Shown here: piece after piece, positions 44,805-54,811 of the stretch
Position numbering within the stretch: position 1 is the stretch's first letter
Layout: each line of letters begins with the position of its first letter
DNA from: a gamma proteobacterium symbiont of Taylorina sp.
Lineage (GTDB): Bacteria > Pseudomonadota > Gammaproteobacteria > GRL18
Assembly: GCA_025655455.1 (NCBI GenBank)
Contig: JAHXIV010000015.1
Span: forward strand, 40,759-104,758
DNA length: 64,000 nucleotides
Direction: 5' to 3'
Translations under genes and position numbers: made by a program
Notes under the pieces: model-generated
The model's database searches: none
Seen by the model: the letters and a program-made list of their open reading frames with translations, nothing else
What the model was told of the DNA's origin: nothing

Positions 44805-44843
44805 TTTTTTATCCCTGCCAAATAAAACAATAAAAGGTTAACC

Positions 44844-46547
44844 ATGTATATTTTAGGACTTAATGATTCAAATTCTGCTGCCGCTATAATTAAGGATGGA
44901 ATATTATTAGCTGCTGCACGTGAGGAGCGTTTTGATCGTATTAAATTTTCTGATGCATATCCGACTAATGCCGTAAATTATTGCCTGAGAGAAGCTAATA
45001 TTAGCCTCAAAGATGTAGATCATATTGTATTTGCCTGGAACCCAGGGCATGAAATCGAGCCCCAAGAGTCAGCAGCAGCAGTTCGTGCACATAAAGATTT
45101 TCTACATTATATTCCTAATAATCTTCTTCGACATATTTCAGGTGATAAATTAAATAAGAAAATTACAGCGATTTCAGAAAAAATTAATTTTCACAAAGGC
45201 AATATTGATTTACATTTTGTACCACATCATTATTCTCATGCTGCTAGTAGTTTTTTTGTCTCTCCATATAATCATGCAGCAATACTCACTCTTGACGCCT
45301 ATGGTGATGATATTACCAGTCAGTTTTTTATTGGAAATGAAAATAAACTTGAAGCTATTGGTGATACAAAATTTCCCCACTCAATGGGGCAGGTTTTTGC
45401 GGCAATTACTCAATATCTTGGATATCGAGCCAATAGCGATGAATGGAAAGTGATGGGCTTGGCGGCTTTTGGTGACGAAAATAAGTATTATGAACAATTT
45501 TCAAAATTAATCCGTTTCGATCAATCACGGGGAGAATTACGCTTTGATCTTGACTATTTTAGCTTTTACTTTTGGAGCCCTCGTCGTTATTCAGAGCAAT
45601 TCATTGAATTATTTGGAGCAGAACGGTATGAAGATGATGAACTGAGCCAACATCATATGGATATAGCCGCAAGTTTTCAAAAGAGAGTTGAAGATGTAGT
45701 TTTAGAAATGTGTGATTATTTGTATAAAAAAACTGGGTTTGACACGCTATGCTTGTCAGGTGGTTGTACCATGAATAGTAAAATGAATGGGCGTATTGAA
45801 AAAGAGTCTGCATTTAAAAATGTCTGGCTGGCATCAAGTTCTGATGATGCAGGATGTTCAATTGGTGCTTGTTATTACTATTGGAATCAAGTCTTAGAGA
45901 AAGAACGTAGTTTTAATATGAGCCATGATTATTTTGGACCTGAATATACAAATGCAGAAATAAAAGCAGCTTTAGATGATTCTCTTATCAGCTATGATTA
46001 TCTTGAAAACCCATATAAAGAAGCGGCTAAATCTATTGCTGAAAATAAAATAATTTGTTGGTTTCAGGGGCGAATGGAATTTGGTCAACGTGCACTCGGT
46101 AACCGTTCTATTCTCGGTGATCCTCGTGATATCAAAATGAAGGATAAAATTAATCATCTGGTAAAACATCGTGAGTGGTATCGCCCATTTGCGCCATCAA
46201 TTTTAGAAGAATACCAAAGTGATTTTTTCCATATGCAACAATCAAGTCCCTTCATGCAAAAAATTTATGATTTTAAAGAGGAAAAAAAGTCCATTGTTCC
46301 TGCTGTAGTGCATAAAGATGGAACCGGGCGTTTACAAACTGTAAATAAAAATGATAATGAGAAGTATTGGTGCTTAATTAATGAGTTTAGGAAACTTACA
46401 GGTGTTCCTCTTCTTTTAAATACCTCTTTTAATGATAATGATGAGCCCATCATATGTACACCAAAACAGGCAATTAGAACTTTTTTTGGTACGGGTTTGC
46501 ATGAGTTATATATCGGTAATTATCGTATAAAGAAACAAGGTTTTTAA
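44844..46547 (+). CDS. Carbamoyltransferase (NodU/CmcH family)
   Basis: A 567-aa enzyme that transfers a carbamoyl group from carbamoyl phosphate to a hydroxyl. The N-terminal Kae1-like half starts YILGLNDSNSAAAII with HHYSHAASSFF near 130; the C-terminal half has LSGGCTMNSKMN and GRMEFGQRALGNRSILGDPR. It stands before four radical SAM genes in a row, so the sugar product is probably carbamoylated. AAAAGG precedes the ATG. Confidence 0.9.
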   Translation: MYILGLNDSNSAAAIIKDGILLAAAREERFDRIKFSDAYPTNAVNYCLREANISLKDVDHIVFAWNPGHEIEPQESAAAVRAHKDFLHYIPNNLLRHISGDKLNKKITAISEKINFHKGNIDLHFVPHHYSHAASSFFVSPYNHAAILTLDAYGDDITSQFFIGNENKLEAIGDTKFPHSMGQVFAAITQYLGYRANSDEWKVMGLAAFGDENKYYEQFSKLIRFDQSRGELRFDLDYFSFYFWSPRRYSEQFIELFGAERYEDDELSQHHMDIAASFQKRVEDVVLEMCDYLYKKTGFDTLCLSGGCTMNSKMNGRIEKESAFKNVWLASSSDDAGCSIGACYYYWNQVLEKERSFNMSHDYFGPEYTNAEIKAALDDSLISYDYLENPYKEAAKSIAENKIICWFQGRMEFGQRALGNRSILGDPRDIKMKDKINHLVKHREWYRPFAPSILEEYQSDFFHMQQSSPFMQKIYDFKEEKKSIVPAVVHKDGTGRLQTVNKNDNEKYWCLINEFRKLTGVPLLLNTSFNDNDEPIICTPKQAIRTFFGTGLHELYIGNYRIKKQGF

Positions 46548-46551
46548 TTAT

Positions 46552-47559
46552 ATGGGAAGAGGACCAACAAAAGCTTATTACAAAAAATTACATGAAGATT
46601 ATGTTGAAGGCAGTCTGACTTGCTTGAAAACAGATGTGATAAAGTCAAAATTGAATATTCGTTATCCATTGATAATGAATATTGAACCCACAAATTATTG
46701 CAACCTAAAATGCTATTACTGTCCACGAGAGCGAGCTGATAAAGGTAATGGTTTTATATCATGGGAACTTTATAAAAAGATTATTGATGAGTTAAAAGAT
46801 GCTAATCATCAATTGATAATGCTACATCTGTTTAAAGATGGAGAGTCATTTCTCCACCCTGATTTTATTAAAATGATTGAATATGCAAAAAAAAATAATA
46901 TTGCAAAAACTGTTCGTCTAAATAGTAATGCAGTTGATTGGAAAGATGGTTTTGTTGATGAAATTATTCACTCTGGGCTTGATGATATAACAATCAGTAT
47001 TGATGCAGCTTTACCCGAAAGTTATAAAAGAGATAAGGGGCATGACCGACTAAAACAAGTTGAGAGAAATGTTAATAATCTCATTAAAAGACGTAGTGAA
47101 TTAGGGGCAGAGAAACCCTTCATTCGTGTCAAAGCGATGGAATTTGAACATATGCAACAATCAGAGTTACAGTTATTTATTGACCGATGGACTGGAATAT
47201 CTGATGAAGTACAAATTACAGGAATCCATAATTGGAGTGGAGAAATTTCTGGACTTGAAAATACAGATGAAAAATCATTGGAACGATTTCCCTGTGCCAT
47301 TATGTGGTACTCTTTAGTGGTTAATTGGGATGGAAAAGTAACTGTTTGTTCGGTTGATTGGAACACAGAAATAGAAGTGGGAGACTTGAATACTCAAACA
47401 ATCAATGAAGTCTATACAGGTAATAAAGTTAAAGCTGCACGGAGAAGCCAAATTCAACAAAAATATAAATCCTATAATGTGTGCCAAGATTGCAGCGTAT
47501 GGGTTTCAGTGGGTGATATGAGTCAGTGGTTTGCAGAACAAAAAGATTATTACCAATAA
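46552..47559 (+). CDS. Radical SAM/SPASM enzyme (3)
   Basis: A 335-aa protein with CNLKCYYC near 46, then a SPASM end with PCAIMWYSLVVNWDGKVTVC and CQDC. It starts 4 nt after the carbamoyltransferase stop. First of four adjacent radical SAM genes. The NWDGKVTVC pattern is the usual SPASM form with two or more auxiliary clusters. Substrate unknown. Confidence 0.82.
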   Translation: MGRGPTKAYYKKLHEDYVEGSLTCLKTDVIKSKLNIRYPLIMNIEPTNYCNLKCYYCPRERADKGNGFISWELYKKIIDELKDANHQLIMLHLFKDGESFLHPDFIKMIEYAKKNNIAKTVRLNSNAVDWKDGFVDEIIHSGLDDITISIDAALPESYKRDKGHDRLKQVERNVNNLIKRRSELGAEKPFIRVKAMEFEHMQQSELQLFIDRWTGISDEVQITGIHNWSGEISGLENTDEKSLERFPCAIMWYSLVVNWDGKVTVCSVDWNTEIEVGDLNTQTINEVYTGNKVKAARRSQIQQKYKSYNVCQDCSVWVSVGDMSQWFAEQKDYYQ

Positions 47560-47597
47560 AATTCTACAATAAAACAAGAATAATTAATGAGAAAGTT

Positions 47598-48596
47598 ATG
47601 GCAGAAAATATGAAAATAAATCACCATCAATTTACTATGGATGATTTCGATAAACAGAGGATTTGGCAAGAACGCAAACGTCATTTTAAAGATTATTGCG
47701 TCAATCGTTACCAATGGTTTAAATACCCAGAATGGCAATATATAGCACCTTTTCCTTTACATGTTGATTTTGAAGCAAGCTATCATTGTAATTTGAAGTG
47801 TGAAATGTGCTTTAGACCACATATTGAGAATAAAGATTATGGTCATATGGATTTTGAACTTTATAAAAAAGGGATTGATGAGTGTGTAGAAAATGGTTTG
47901 TATTCTATACGTTTAAGTTGGAGAGGAGAGTCGACGCTTAATCCCCGATTAGTTGATATGATTAGATATGCTAAAGAAAAGGGAATAAAAGAAGTATCCA
48001 TGATCTCTAATGGGAGCCAATTTAAAAAAGAGAAATTGGCAAGGGAGGTCATTGAAGCTGGATTAGATTATCTTACTATATCAGTTGACGGTTTAGAAGA
48101 TCATTATAATAAAACCAGACATCCTCTTAATTATAGAAAAACGATAGAGACAATAAGAAAATTTTATGAGCTTAAAAATAAAATTGGTAATGGTTATCCA
48201 ATGCTTAAAGTTCAGGGGATTTGGATTTATCTGAAAAGTAATCCAAATCAGTATTATAATGATTTTAAGGATATAACCGATAGTATTTGTTTTGGTCCAG
48301 AGAATGATTATTCTATAGAAGAGGTAAAAAAAATACCTGATTTTGTTTGCCAATACCCATGGCAGCGAATTTCTATTACATGGAATGGTGAAGTTCCATT
48401 GTGTATTGGAGATTGGGGGCAGAATAACACCATAGGAGATTTTAAAAAAGAAACGATTAAGCAAATTTGGCTAGGTGAAAATATGACTAAAGTTCGAGAA
48501 CTCCATTCCTCAAGTCATTATTTGGAACTGAAAGCTTGTCAGCGTTGTCATAGACCTGAAACAGTACAAATTGGTAATAAAGTTGAAGGTAAGTAA
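47598..48596 (+). CDS. Radical SAM/SPASM enzyme (4)
   Basis: A 332-aa protein with CNLKCEMC near 61 and a SPASM end CQYPWQRISITWNGEVPLC and CQRCHRP. The start ATG 47598 is chosen over the overlapping upstream start at 47526 because the extra residues look like the previous gene read in another frame. Second of the adjacent set. Confidence 0.82.
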   Translation: MAENMKINHHQFTMDDFDKQRIWQERKRHFKDYCVNRYQWFKYPEWQYIAPFPLHVDFEASYHCNLKCEMCFRPHIENKDYGHMDFELYKKGIDECVENGLYSIRLSWRGESTLNPRLVDMIRYAKEKGIKEVSMISNGSQFKKEKLAREVIEAGLDYLTISVDGLEDHYNKTRHPLNYRKTIETIRKFYELKNKIGNGYPMLKVQGIWIYLKSNPNQYYNDFKDITDSICFGPENDYSIEEVKKIPDFVCQYPWQRISITWNGEVPLCIGDWGQNNTIGDFKKETIKQIWLGENMTKVRELHSSSHYLELKACQRCHRPETVQIGNKVEGK

Positions 48597-48633
48597 TGAT
48601 ACTTATCTCTTCATGTAAAGTATCAGGAACAAC

Positions 48634-49584
48634 ATGAAAGAAATACAAAAACGTGTAATAGATAATTTTTATCAGAATATTGAGACAGCAATACCGACCA
48701 CTTTAAATGTAGAAGTGACAAATATCTGTAATCTTGATTGCATTATGTGTCCCGCTCATCATATAAAACGAAAAAAGGGATATTTAGATCTTGGTCTCTA
48801 TAAGTCTTTTCTTGATGAGGCTATTGAATTAGGTATTAAACAAGTTGGATTATTTAGCACGGGTGAATCAGTATTACATCACCAATTTCCAGAGTTTGTC
48901 AAAGTAACAGTGGAAAAAGGGCTATATGCCTATCTTGATGTCAATGGTAATTATTTTAGAGAAGGACAAATTGAAGCAATTATTGATGCCGGTTTAAGCA
49001 GCATGAAATTTTCAATTGATGCCCATAATTCAGAAATTTATGATCAAATACGTCAGGGTGGTGATTTTAATAAAGTTATTGAAAACCTTAAAAAAGTAGA
49101 TGCCTATAGGAAACTTGTTAAATCTGAGATGAAGCTTTTTTCTCTTTATATTATCAGTTCTATAAATGAGAAGTATATTGACAACTTTAAGGAAATTATT
49201 TCACCTTATGTCGATGAAATTGGATTTTCTCTGATTCTAAATCAAGGCGATCAGATTGATAATGCGGTTGGTTTACAATCTCATAAATTGAGAGAAATAA
49301 TAAAAAAAAATACCAAACCTATTTTGTGCCCTAATCCATGGAAACGACTTAATTTATCTTGGGATGGATATTTGTCTGCCTGTTGTATTGATTTTGAAAT
49401 GCAGTTGGAATATGGCAAATATATTCCAGGTAAGTTGCATGAAATATGGCAAAATGATCGTATAAATAAAATAAGAAGTGATATGTCAAGTAGAAACTTT
49501 GAGTCTTCTTCTATATGTAAAAACTGTGACATGATCAATTATGATATACCAAAAATATTTTGTGATATTAATAAGTTGTATTAA
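48634..49584 (+). CDS. Radical SAM/SPASM enzyme (5)
   Basis: A 316-aa protein with CNLDCIMC near 33 and end motifs CPNPWKRLNLSWDGYLSACC and CKNC. Third of the adjacent set; its sequence is clearly related to number 4 in the SPASM region but not a recent copy. Confidence 0.82.
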   Translation: MKEIQKRVIDNFYQNIETAIPTTLNVEVTNICNLDCIMCPAHHIKRKKGYLDLGLYKSFLDEAIELGIKQVGLFSTGESVLHHQFPEFVKVTVEKGLYAYLDVNGNYFREGQIEAIIDAGLSSMKFSIDAHNSEIYDQIRQGGDFNKVIENLKKVDAYRKLVKSEMKLFSLYIISSINEKYIDNFKEIISPYVDEIGFSLILNQGDQIDNAVGLQSHKLREIIKKNTKPILCPNPWKRLNLSWDGYLSACCIDFEMQLEYGKYIPGKLHEIWQNDRINKIRSDMSSRNFESSSICKNCDMINYDIPKIFCDINKLY

Positions 49585-49605
49585 CTATTCAAGGAATTAC
49601 TAACA

Positions 49606-51132
49606 TTGATTGAACTTTCAAATATTGATAATAAAAAGAAAATTAGAATTTTATTTATCCATCCCAATCCAAGACCTGAATGGACCAAAGATAAATCATT
49701 TATCTGGTTTCCTATGGGACTTGCTTACGTTGTTGATGCCGTGAGAAGAGCTGGCTATGACTTTCATATTTTAGACTTTCAGGTTAATCCGATGTCAGAT
49801 GAGGAGTTGAAAGTTTTTTTAACAAAAGAATCCTTTGATGTTGTTGGAATAGGAGCACTTTCAAATAGTTATTATATTGTAAAACCGATATTGGAATTGG
49901 TTCGTGAGATGCTCCCTAATGCTCTTATTTTAGGGGGAAATTCTGTTGCAGCCTCAAAACCGGAGCTTTTTATTACAAAAACTGAAGCCGATGTTGCTGT
50001 TGTTGGAGAAGGTGAAAAAACGGTTGTAGAGCTTTTAGATCGGCTTGCTAGTGGAAGGGATCTTTGTGGCGTCAATGGAATTGTTCATTTTGTCAATGGC
50101 AAAATTATTAATGAAGAAAAAAGACCACCTTGGAAAAATTTAGATGATCGTCCCTTTCCTGATTGGGGAATGTTTGATATTAATGCTTATGTTGAATCTG
50201 GATCAAAACATAAAAATGTTCGTTTGTTTACTTATCTAAGAGAACATAAACCATTTTTGATTAATACAAGTCTAGGTTGCCCTTTTCGATGCACCTTTTG
50301 TTATAACAGCTTATATTATGAAAATAATCCTCTTCGCTTTCATTCAGCAGAAGTCTTGGTTAAAGAAATTAAATACTTACGTGATAAATATGGGATTAAC
50401 TTCTTTATTTTTCTTGATGAATTAACTTGGACAACACCAAGAATTGCTGAGCCTTTAGTGGATGTACTGATTGAGGCTGACTTGAATATAAAGTATGAAG
50501 CATCGGTGAGAGTCGGCTTTTTAAATAAAGGTGATGAGGACTTTGCAAAAAAATTAAAAAAATCTGGCTGTCATCACTTAAGTTATTCTTTAGAATCGGG
50601 TAGTGAAAAAATTCTTAAAATAATGAATAAAAAAATAAAAATAAGTCGATTTAAAGAACAAAAACGTATTTTGGATGAAGTTGGAATAATATCATCCACT
50701 AGTCTGGTTCTTGGTTACCCAGAAGAAACGGTTGCAACCCTCAAAGAAACTTTTGATGTTTGTTATGAGTGTAATATTTATCCGAGTGTTGGTTTTTTAG
50801 TTCCATTACCAGGTTCGATTATTTATGAGCAGGCAATAAAAAATGGCTGGATTACAAATGAAGAAGAATATTTTTTAGGAATAAAAGATCGCCAGTTTCT
50901 TGATATTAATATGAGTGAAATAAGCAATAAAGAAATTATGGATACAGTCTTTGAGGGATTAAAAAAAATTCGGGATAAATTAAAACTAAATATAACTGAT
51001 AAACAACTTATTTTTCAAACAATTATTAAGAAAGAGAATGATTTAACAAATGAAGAGGTAGGCATACTTAAAGATGCTACCTCAGCGGACGCTATTGAAA
51101 GTAAGAGTGGATCATTTTTGACAACAGGCTAA
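49606..51132 (+). CDS. B12-binding-domain radical SAM enzyme (6)
   Basis: A 508-aa protein of the cobalamin-dependent radical SAM class. The N-terminal 150 residues have the B12-binding-like layout (PMGLAYVVDAVRRAGYDFHILDFQ near 40, GGNSVAASKPEL near 105, VVGEGEKTVVELL). The iron-sulfur motif is CPFRCTFC near 226. This class methylates unreactive carbons or makes rings. It starts at TTG 49606 with AAGGA 10 nt upstream. Fourth of the adjacent set. Confidence 0.8.
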   Translation: MIELSNIDNKKKIRILFIHPNPRPEWTKDKSFIWFPMGLAYVVDAVRRAGYDFHILDFQVNPMSDEELKVFLTKESFDVVGIGALSNSYYIVKPILELVREMLPNALILGGNSVAASKPELFITKTEADVAVVGEGEKTVVELLDRLASGRDLCGVNGIVHFVNGKIINEEKRPPWKNLDDRPFPDWGMFDINAYVESGSKHKNVRLFTYLREHKPFLINTSLGCPFRCTFCYNSLYYENNPLRFHSAEVLVKEIKYLRDKYGINFFIFLDELTWTTPRIAEPLVDVLIEADLNIKYEASVRVGFLNKGDEDFAKKLKKSGCHHLSYSLESGSEKILKIMNKKIKISRFKEQKRILDEVGIISSTSLVLGYPEETVATLKETFDVCYECNIYPSVGFLVPLPGSIIYEQAIKNGWITNEEEYFLGIKDRQFLDINMSEISNKEIMDTVFEGLKKIRDKLKLNITDKQLIFQTIIKKENDLTNEEVGILKDATSADAIESKSGSFLTTG

Positions 51133-51153
51133 AAGAATAAAACTGCAAAAGAT

Positions 51154-52179
51154 ATGATAAATACTGAAATGAAAGCAGTAAAAATAAATAATAAACTGAT
51201 AGGTGATGGTTTTCCTGCCTATATTATTGCAGAAGTCGGAATAAATCATAATGGTAGCGTTTCTTTAGCAAAAGAAATGATACAGTCTGCATGGGAAGCA
51301 GGAGCCGATGCTGTAAAAATTCAGACCTTTATAACAAAAGACTTTCTACATCCTTCTCACCCAGGTTATCAATATGATATTGATGCTGAAATTTCCCATG
51401 AGAAAGAACAGGAAATTTGGGATTTTGCTAAAAAAACTGGTGTTAACTTATTTTCAACCCCAGAAGAATTTACCAGCCTTAATTTTATAAAACAACAAAA
51501 CCCTGTCTTAATAAAAATTGCAGCTATGGATTTTACCTATCAAGATTTAATTCAAGAGGCTGCATCATTAAATATTCCTATTATTCTTTCATCAGGAATG
51601 AGCACCATGGAAGAGGTATTACGTGTAAAACGATGGATTAAGGAAGTAGGTAATAATCAATCCATCTTTCTTCACTGTGTTTCAGCTTATCCAACACCAA
51701 GTGATGCGTGCAACTTACAAGCTATGCAAACTATGAAACAGGTACTCAATTGTCCGGTAGGTTTTTCAGATCACACTATTGGTGTGCATATCCCATTTGC
51801 TGCAGTTGTTATGGGGGCAAATGTGATAGAAAAACACTATACCCTTGATAAAAACCTACAAGGACCAGATCAACGTGCCTCGATGGATAGTGATGATTTA
51901 AGGCAATTGATTTACATGGTTAGAGAGTTTGAATCCTCTTTAGGTAATGGAATTAAAGAACCTGCAGAAATTGAAAAAGCCCCCAAAGAATTTAAACGCA
52001 GAGGTGTCTATGCATCTAAAGATATAGCATTAGGTGATAGCTTATCTAATGGAAATGTAATGTTTTATGCGCCCTCAACAGCCACAAGCAAAGTAGAAAA
52101 TTGGGATAAAATGCAAGGTAGAGAAGTATCACGTTCAATTAAATATATGGATCTTATTTCTGAAAATGATTTGTACTAA
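51154..52179 (+). CDS. NeuB-family nonulosonic acid synthase (second)
   Basis: A 341-aa enzyme with AEVGINHNGSVSLAKEMI near 24, ADAVKIQTF near 50, GFSDHTIGVHIPFAA near 200 and the SAF domain (RRGVYASKDIALGDSL). AEVGINHNG points to sialic or legionaminic acid synthases rather than PseI. It therefore may make a second nonulosonic acid, with the PseG-like protein at 53795. No second cytidylyltransferase was seen in the window. Confidence 0.85.
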   Translation: MINTEMKAVKINNKLIGDGFPAYIIAEVGINHNGSVSLAKEMIQSAWEAGADAVKIQTFITKDFLHPSHPGYQYDIDAEISHEKEQEIWDFAKKTGVNLFSTPEEFTSLNFIKQQNPVLIKIAAMDFTYQDLIQEAASLNIPIILSSGMSTMEEVLRVKRWIKEVGNNQSIFLHCVSAYPTPSDACNLQAMQTMKQVLNCPVGFSDHTIGVHIPFAAVVMGANVIEKHYTLDKNLQGPDQRASMDSDDLRQLIYMVREFESSLGNGIKEPAEIEKAPKEFKRRGVYASKDIALGDSLSNGNVMFYAPSTATSKVENWDKMQGREVSRSIKYMDLISENDLY

Positions 52180-52209
52180 TAAATTAGTTTTGTTGAGAGA
52201 CTTTAAAAC

Positions 52210-53781
52210 ATGAATGAATTATCGCAAGAGAAATCATCATTTGCATCATTAATTGATGATGATAGGATTTATAATATTAGTCCACTAAGGATTAAATTAA
52301 ACAATAATCCCGTTATTGATAGCTTTAATAATAAAATTAGCTGTGCAGGAAGTTGCTTTGCTTCAAGTTTAGTTAATGTCATGAATAATCTTGGAATAAC
52401 AGCAAACTATGAGCTTAATACGGGTTTTCATTACACTTCAAAAACTTTCTATGAGTTATTAAAAAAATGGGATAATTCTGGTTTTAATTATACCCGTGAC
52501 GATATTTATTTATTTGAAAGTCAAAATAAAGCTATGTCTTTATATCATAATAGATTGGTTGTGACGGGGGCGAATTGCGAAGAACGATTATTTGAGCTGA
52601 TGAATGAAAAAGATAAACGGTTTGTCCAGAATCTTAAAGGTACTGATGTTTTTATTTTAACGCTGGGTAATGCAACGTATATGGAAATGACAAAAACTAA
52701 ACATGTCATTTGCCAGGCAGGGGGGATCTCAGAAATAGATTATTCTGTTGTGCATTCTAGTGTGACAGAAATCACAAACGAGTTAAAAGGAATTTATAGC
52801 TTACTAAAAAAGCTAATCAATCAATCCTTTGTATTTATAATAACGGTTTCTCCACAGAGATATGCATGGTCATGTAAGGTTGATTTTTCCCAGCAAACAA
52901 GCAGTGAAATAAATAAGGCAATATTCTCAAATTCAGAAGATAGCTTATTACAAAGCAATTTAGATAAGGCAAAATTGCGTGTTGCTATAGATAACTTTTT
53001 GCTAGAAATTGATGATGAACAAGTTGAGTATTTTCCTTCCTTTGATATTGTTATGGATGAATTGAGAGAATATGAAACATTAAGTAATAGAGTTAATGAT
53101 AATTTACATGTAAACCTTACACACACAGCAAATTATGTGATTAATAGGTTTCTACATAGCCATGTTAGTAGCGATATGATTGATACTCTTATGTATAGTA
53201 ATCGCTTATCTGATATGGTCTTAAGAATTTTACAAAATAATGACGATGCTTATTGTAAGCATTATATGGATGAAGTGATAGAAAAACTGAATGATTACTA
53301 TCAAAAGGTTCAATGTTATAAAACGATTAATTCTTTAGCAAATGCCCTATTAGTGGGAAAATATTACTCTTATGCGGCAAGATTATTTTCAATTATTCAT
53401 GGACAACAAGAAAATACTGATCCTTTAAATCAGCTTTGTAAATTGATAAATACAAAACTTGATACATTAAAAGGAAAGAAAATAATAATCTATGGTGCTG
53501 GTAAACATACAGATTTTTTGTTTAAACACAGTAAATTATTGACTTTGTCAATACAGTCTATAGTAGATAAAAATTATACAAATTTTCATAGCATTTTTGG
53601 TTATAAAGTAAATTCACCAGATATCCTAAGCACCGTTGAACATGATGTAGTTATAACCTCTAGTATTGAATTCCAAGATGAAATGATTCAAGACATTAAG
53701 CAATATACCGTTTCAGATATTGTCACATTCTATAGTACAAGTGATATTCAAATGGCAAAACAAGCCATATTACTTATTTAA
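52210..53781 (+). CDS. GSCFA-domain protein
   Basis: A 523-aa protein with the family name motif GSCFA near 48 (AGSCFASSL) and a further stretch FILTLGNATYMEM near 155 and TVSPQRYAWS near 216. GSCFA proteins resemble SGNH esterases or acyltransferases. The C-terminal 120 residues add a Rossmann-like domain (KKIIIYGAGKHTDFLF near 424), so the protein is a two-domain fusion. It may add or remove an acyl group on the sugar, which fits the acyl module earlier in the locus. Confidence 0.7.
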   Translation: MNELSQEKSSFASLIDDDRIYNISPLRIKLNNNPVIDSFNNKISCAGSCFASSLVNVMNNLGITANYELNTGFHYTSKTFYELLKKWDNSGFNYTRDDIYLFESQNKAMSLYHNRLVVTGANCEERLFELMNEKDKRFVQNLKGTDVFILTLGNATYMEMTKTKHVICQAGGISEIDYSVVHSSVTEITNELKGIYSLLKKLINQSFVFIITVSPQRYAWSCKVDFSQQTSSEINKAIFSNSEDSLLQSNLDKAKLRVAIDNFLLEIDDEQVEYFPSFDIVMDELREYETLSNRVNDNLHVNLTHTANYVINRFLHSHVSSDMIDTLMYSNRLSDMVLRILQNNDDAYCKHYMDEVIEKLNDYYQKVQCYKTINSLANALLVGKYYSYAARLFSIIHGQQENTDPLNQLCKLINTKLDTLKGKKIIIYGAGKHTDFLFKHSKLLTLSIQSIVDKNYTNFHSIFGYKVNSPDILSTVEHDVVITSSIEFQDEMIQDIKQYTVSDIVTFYSTSDIQMAKQAILLI

Positions 53782-53794
53782 AGATGTCATCTTA

Positions 53795-54811
53795 ATGTCT
53801 AGTAAAAAACAAATTTTAGTCCGGGTGGATGCAGGAAAAGTCTGGGGCATTTCAATGGGGCATGCCAGAAGAATAATCTTGTTAACTGAAAAACTTCGTA
53901 ATCAATATGATATTGTCTTTATTATGAAGGATTATAAAGATGGGATAGATTATATAAAGTCCTATAACTATCCCATTGAGGTGATAGATATCCATGATGA
54001 TAGCTCTGACTCTTTAATTTTATTATGTAAAAAAAATAATCCAAAATGTATTATTTTTGATATGTTTTCTATCAATTATGATAGTTTATTTCAATATACA
54101 AGAAAAAATAAGATACAGACTATTATTTTTGATATTTTAAGCAAATGTTCAGTAGAACCTGATATGTTATTTAATGACTCATTTGTGCCAGAGTTTGTGA
54201 ATTATCAGCAGATAGAACACGAGACACAAAAATTTATTGGTCCTGAGTATTTTGTTATGCCTGATGCAGTAAAACCTAAAGTTCTTAAACCTGAAGTTCA
54301 ACATATTGTACTCAGTATGGGAGGATCAGATCCTGCCTGTTTAACTGAAAAAATAGCAAAGGTAATCTGTTTGCCAAATAATATTCAACTGTCAATTATA
54401 CTGGGACCATCTTTTGAATTTCATGACAAGATATTAGACATTATCAAACATAAAGACAATATTGATATTGTTGTCAATCCTGATAATTTTATTGAATATA
54501 TTAGTCATAAAGATATCATTATTACATCGGCAGGTAGGACATTGTATGAATGTGCATTTCTGGGTTTGCCATCAATTATTGTACCCAGCATTACTCATGA
54601 AGAAACAACTGCAAGAGTTTTTGCAGAAATAACGGGTAGTGTTAATCTTGGGATATGGCATGAAAATAGTGCTGAGTTATTGAATAAAGCAATAGAAGAT
54701 TATTGTGAAAACTTTAAATATAGAAGTATTATGAGTAAAAGAGGCAGAAAAGTTGTAGATGGTAATGGTTTACAGCGTGTATATAATTTAATTAATGGGT
54801 TTATTGAATAA
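53795..54811 (+). CDS. PseG-like nucleotidase/glycosyltransferase fold (second)
   Basis: A 338-aa protein with the PseG pattern: VDAGKVWGISMGHARR near 8 with the catalytic-type His, SMGGSDPACLTEK near 174 and TSAGRTLYECAFLGLPSI near 240. ATG 53795 is 13 nt after the stop before it; an overlapping upstream start at 53720 is less likely. With the second NeuB it would form a second nonulosonic pathway branch. It differs clearly from pseG at 22063. Confidence 0.75.
   Translation: MSSKKQILVRVDAGKVWGISMGHARRIILLTEKLRNQYDIVFIMKDYKDGIDYIKSYNYPIEVIDIHDDSSDSLILLCKKNNPKCIIFDMFSINYDSLFQYTRKNKIQTIIFDILSKCSVEPDMLFNDSFVPEFVNYQQIEHETQKFIGPEYFVMPDAVKPKVLKPEVQHIVLSMGGSDPACLTEKIAKVICLPNNIQLSIILGPSFEFHDKILDIIKHKDNIDIVVNPDNFIEYISHKDIIITSAGRTLYECAFLGLPSIIVPSITHEETTARVFAEITGSVNLGIWHENSAELLNKAIEDYCENFKYRSIMSKRGRKVVDGNGLQRVYNLINGFIE

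Noticed and set aside
48093..48464. Minus-strand 123-codon frame inside a radical SAM gene
   Set aside because: It lies entirely opposite conserved SPASM coding and is Ile/Phe-rich, as expected for antisense of AT-rich genes.
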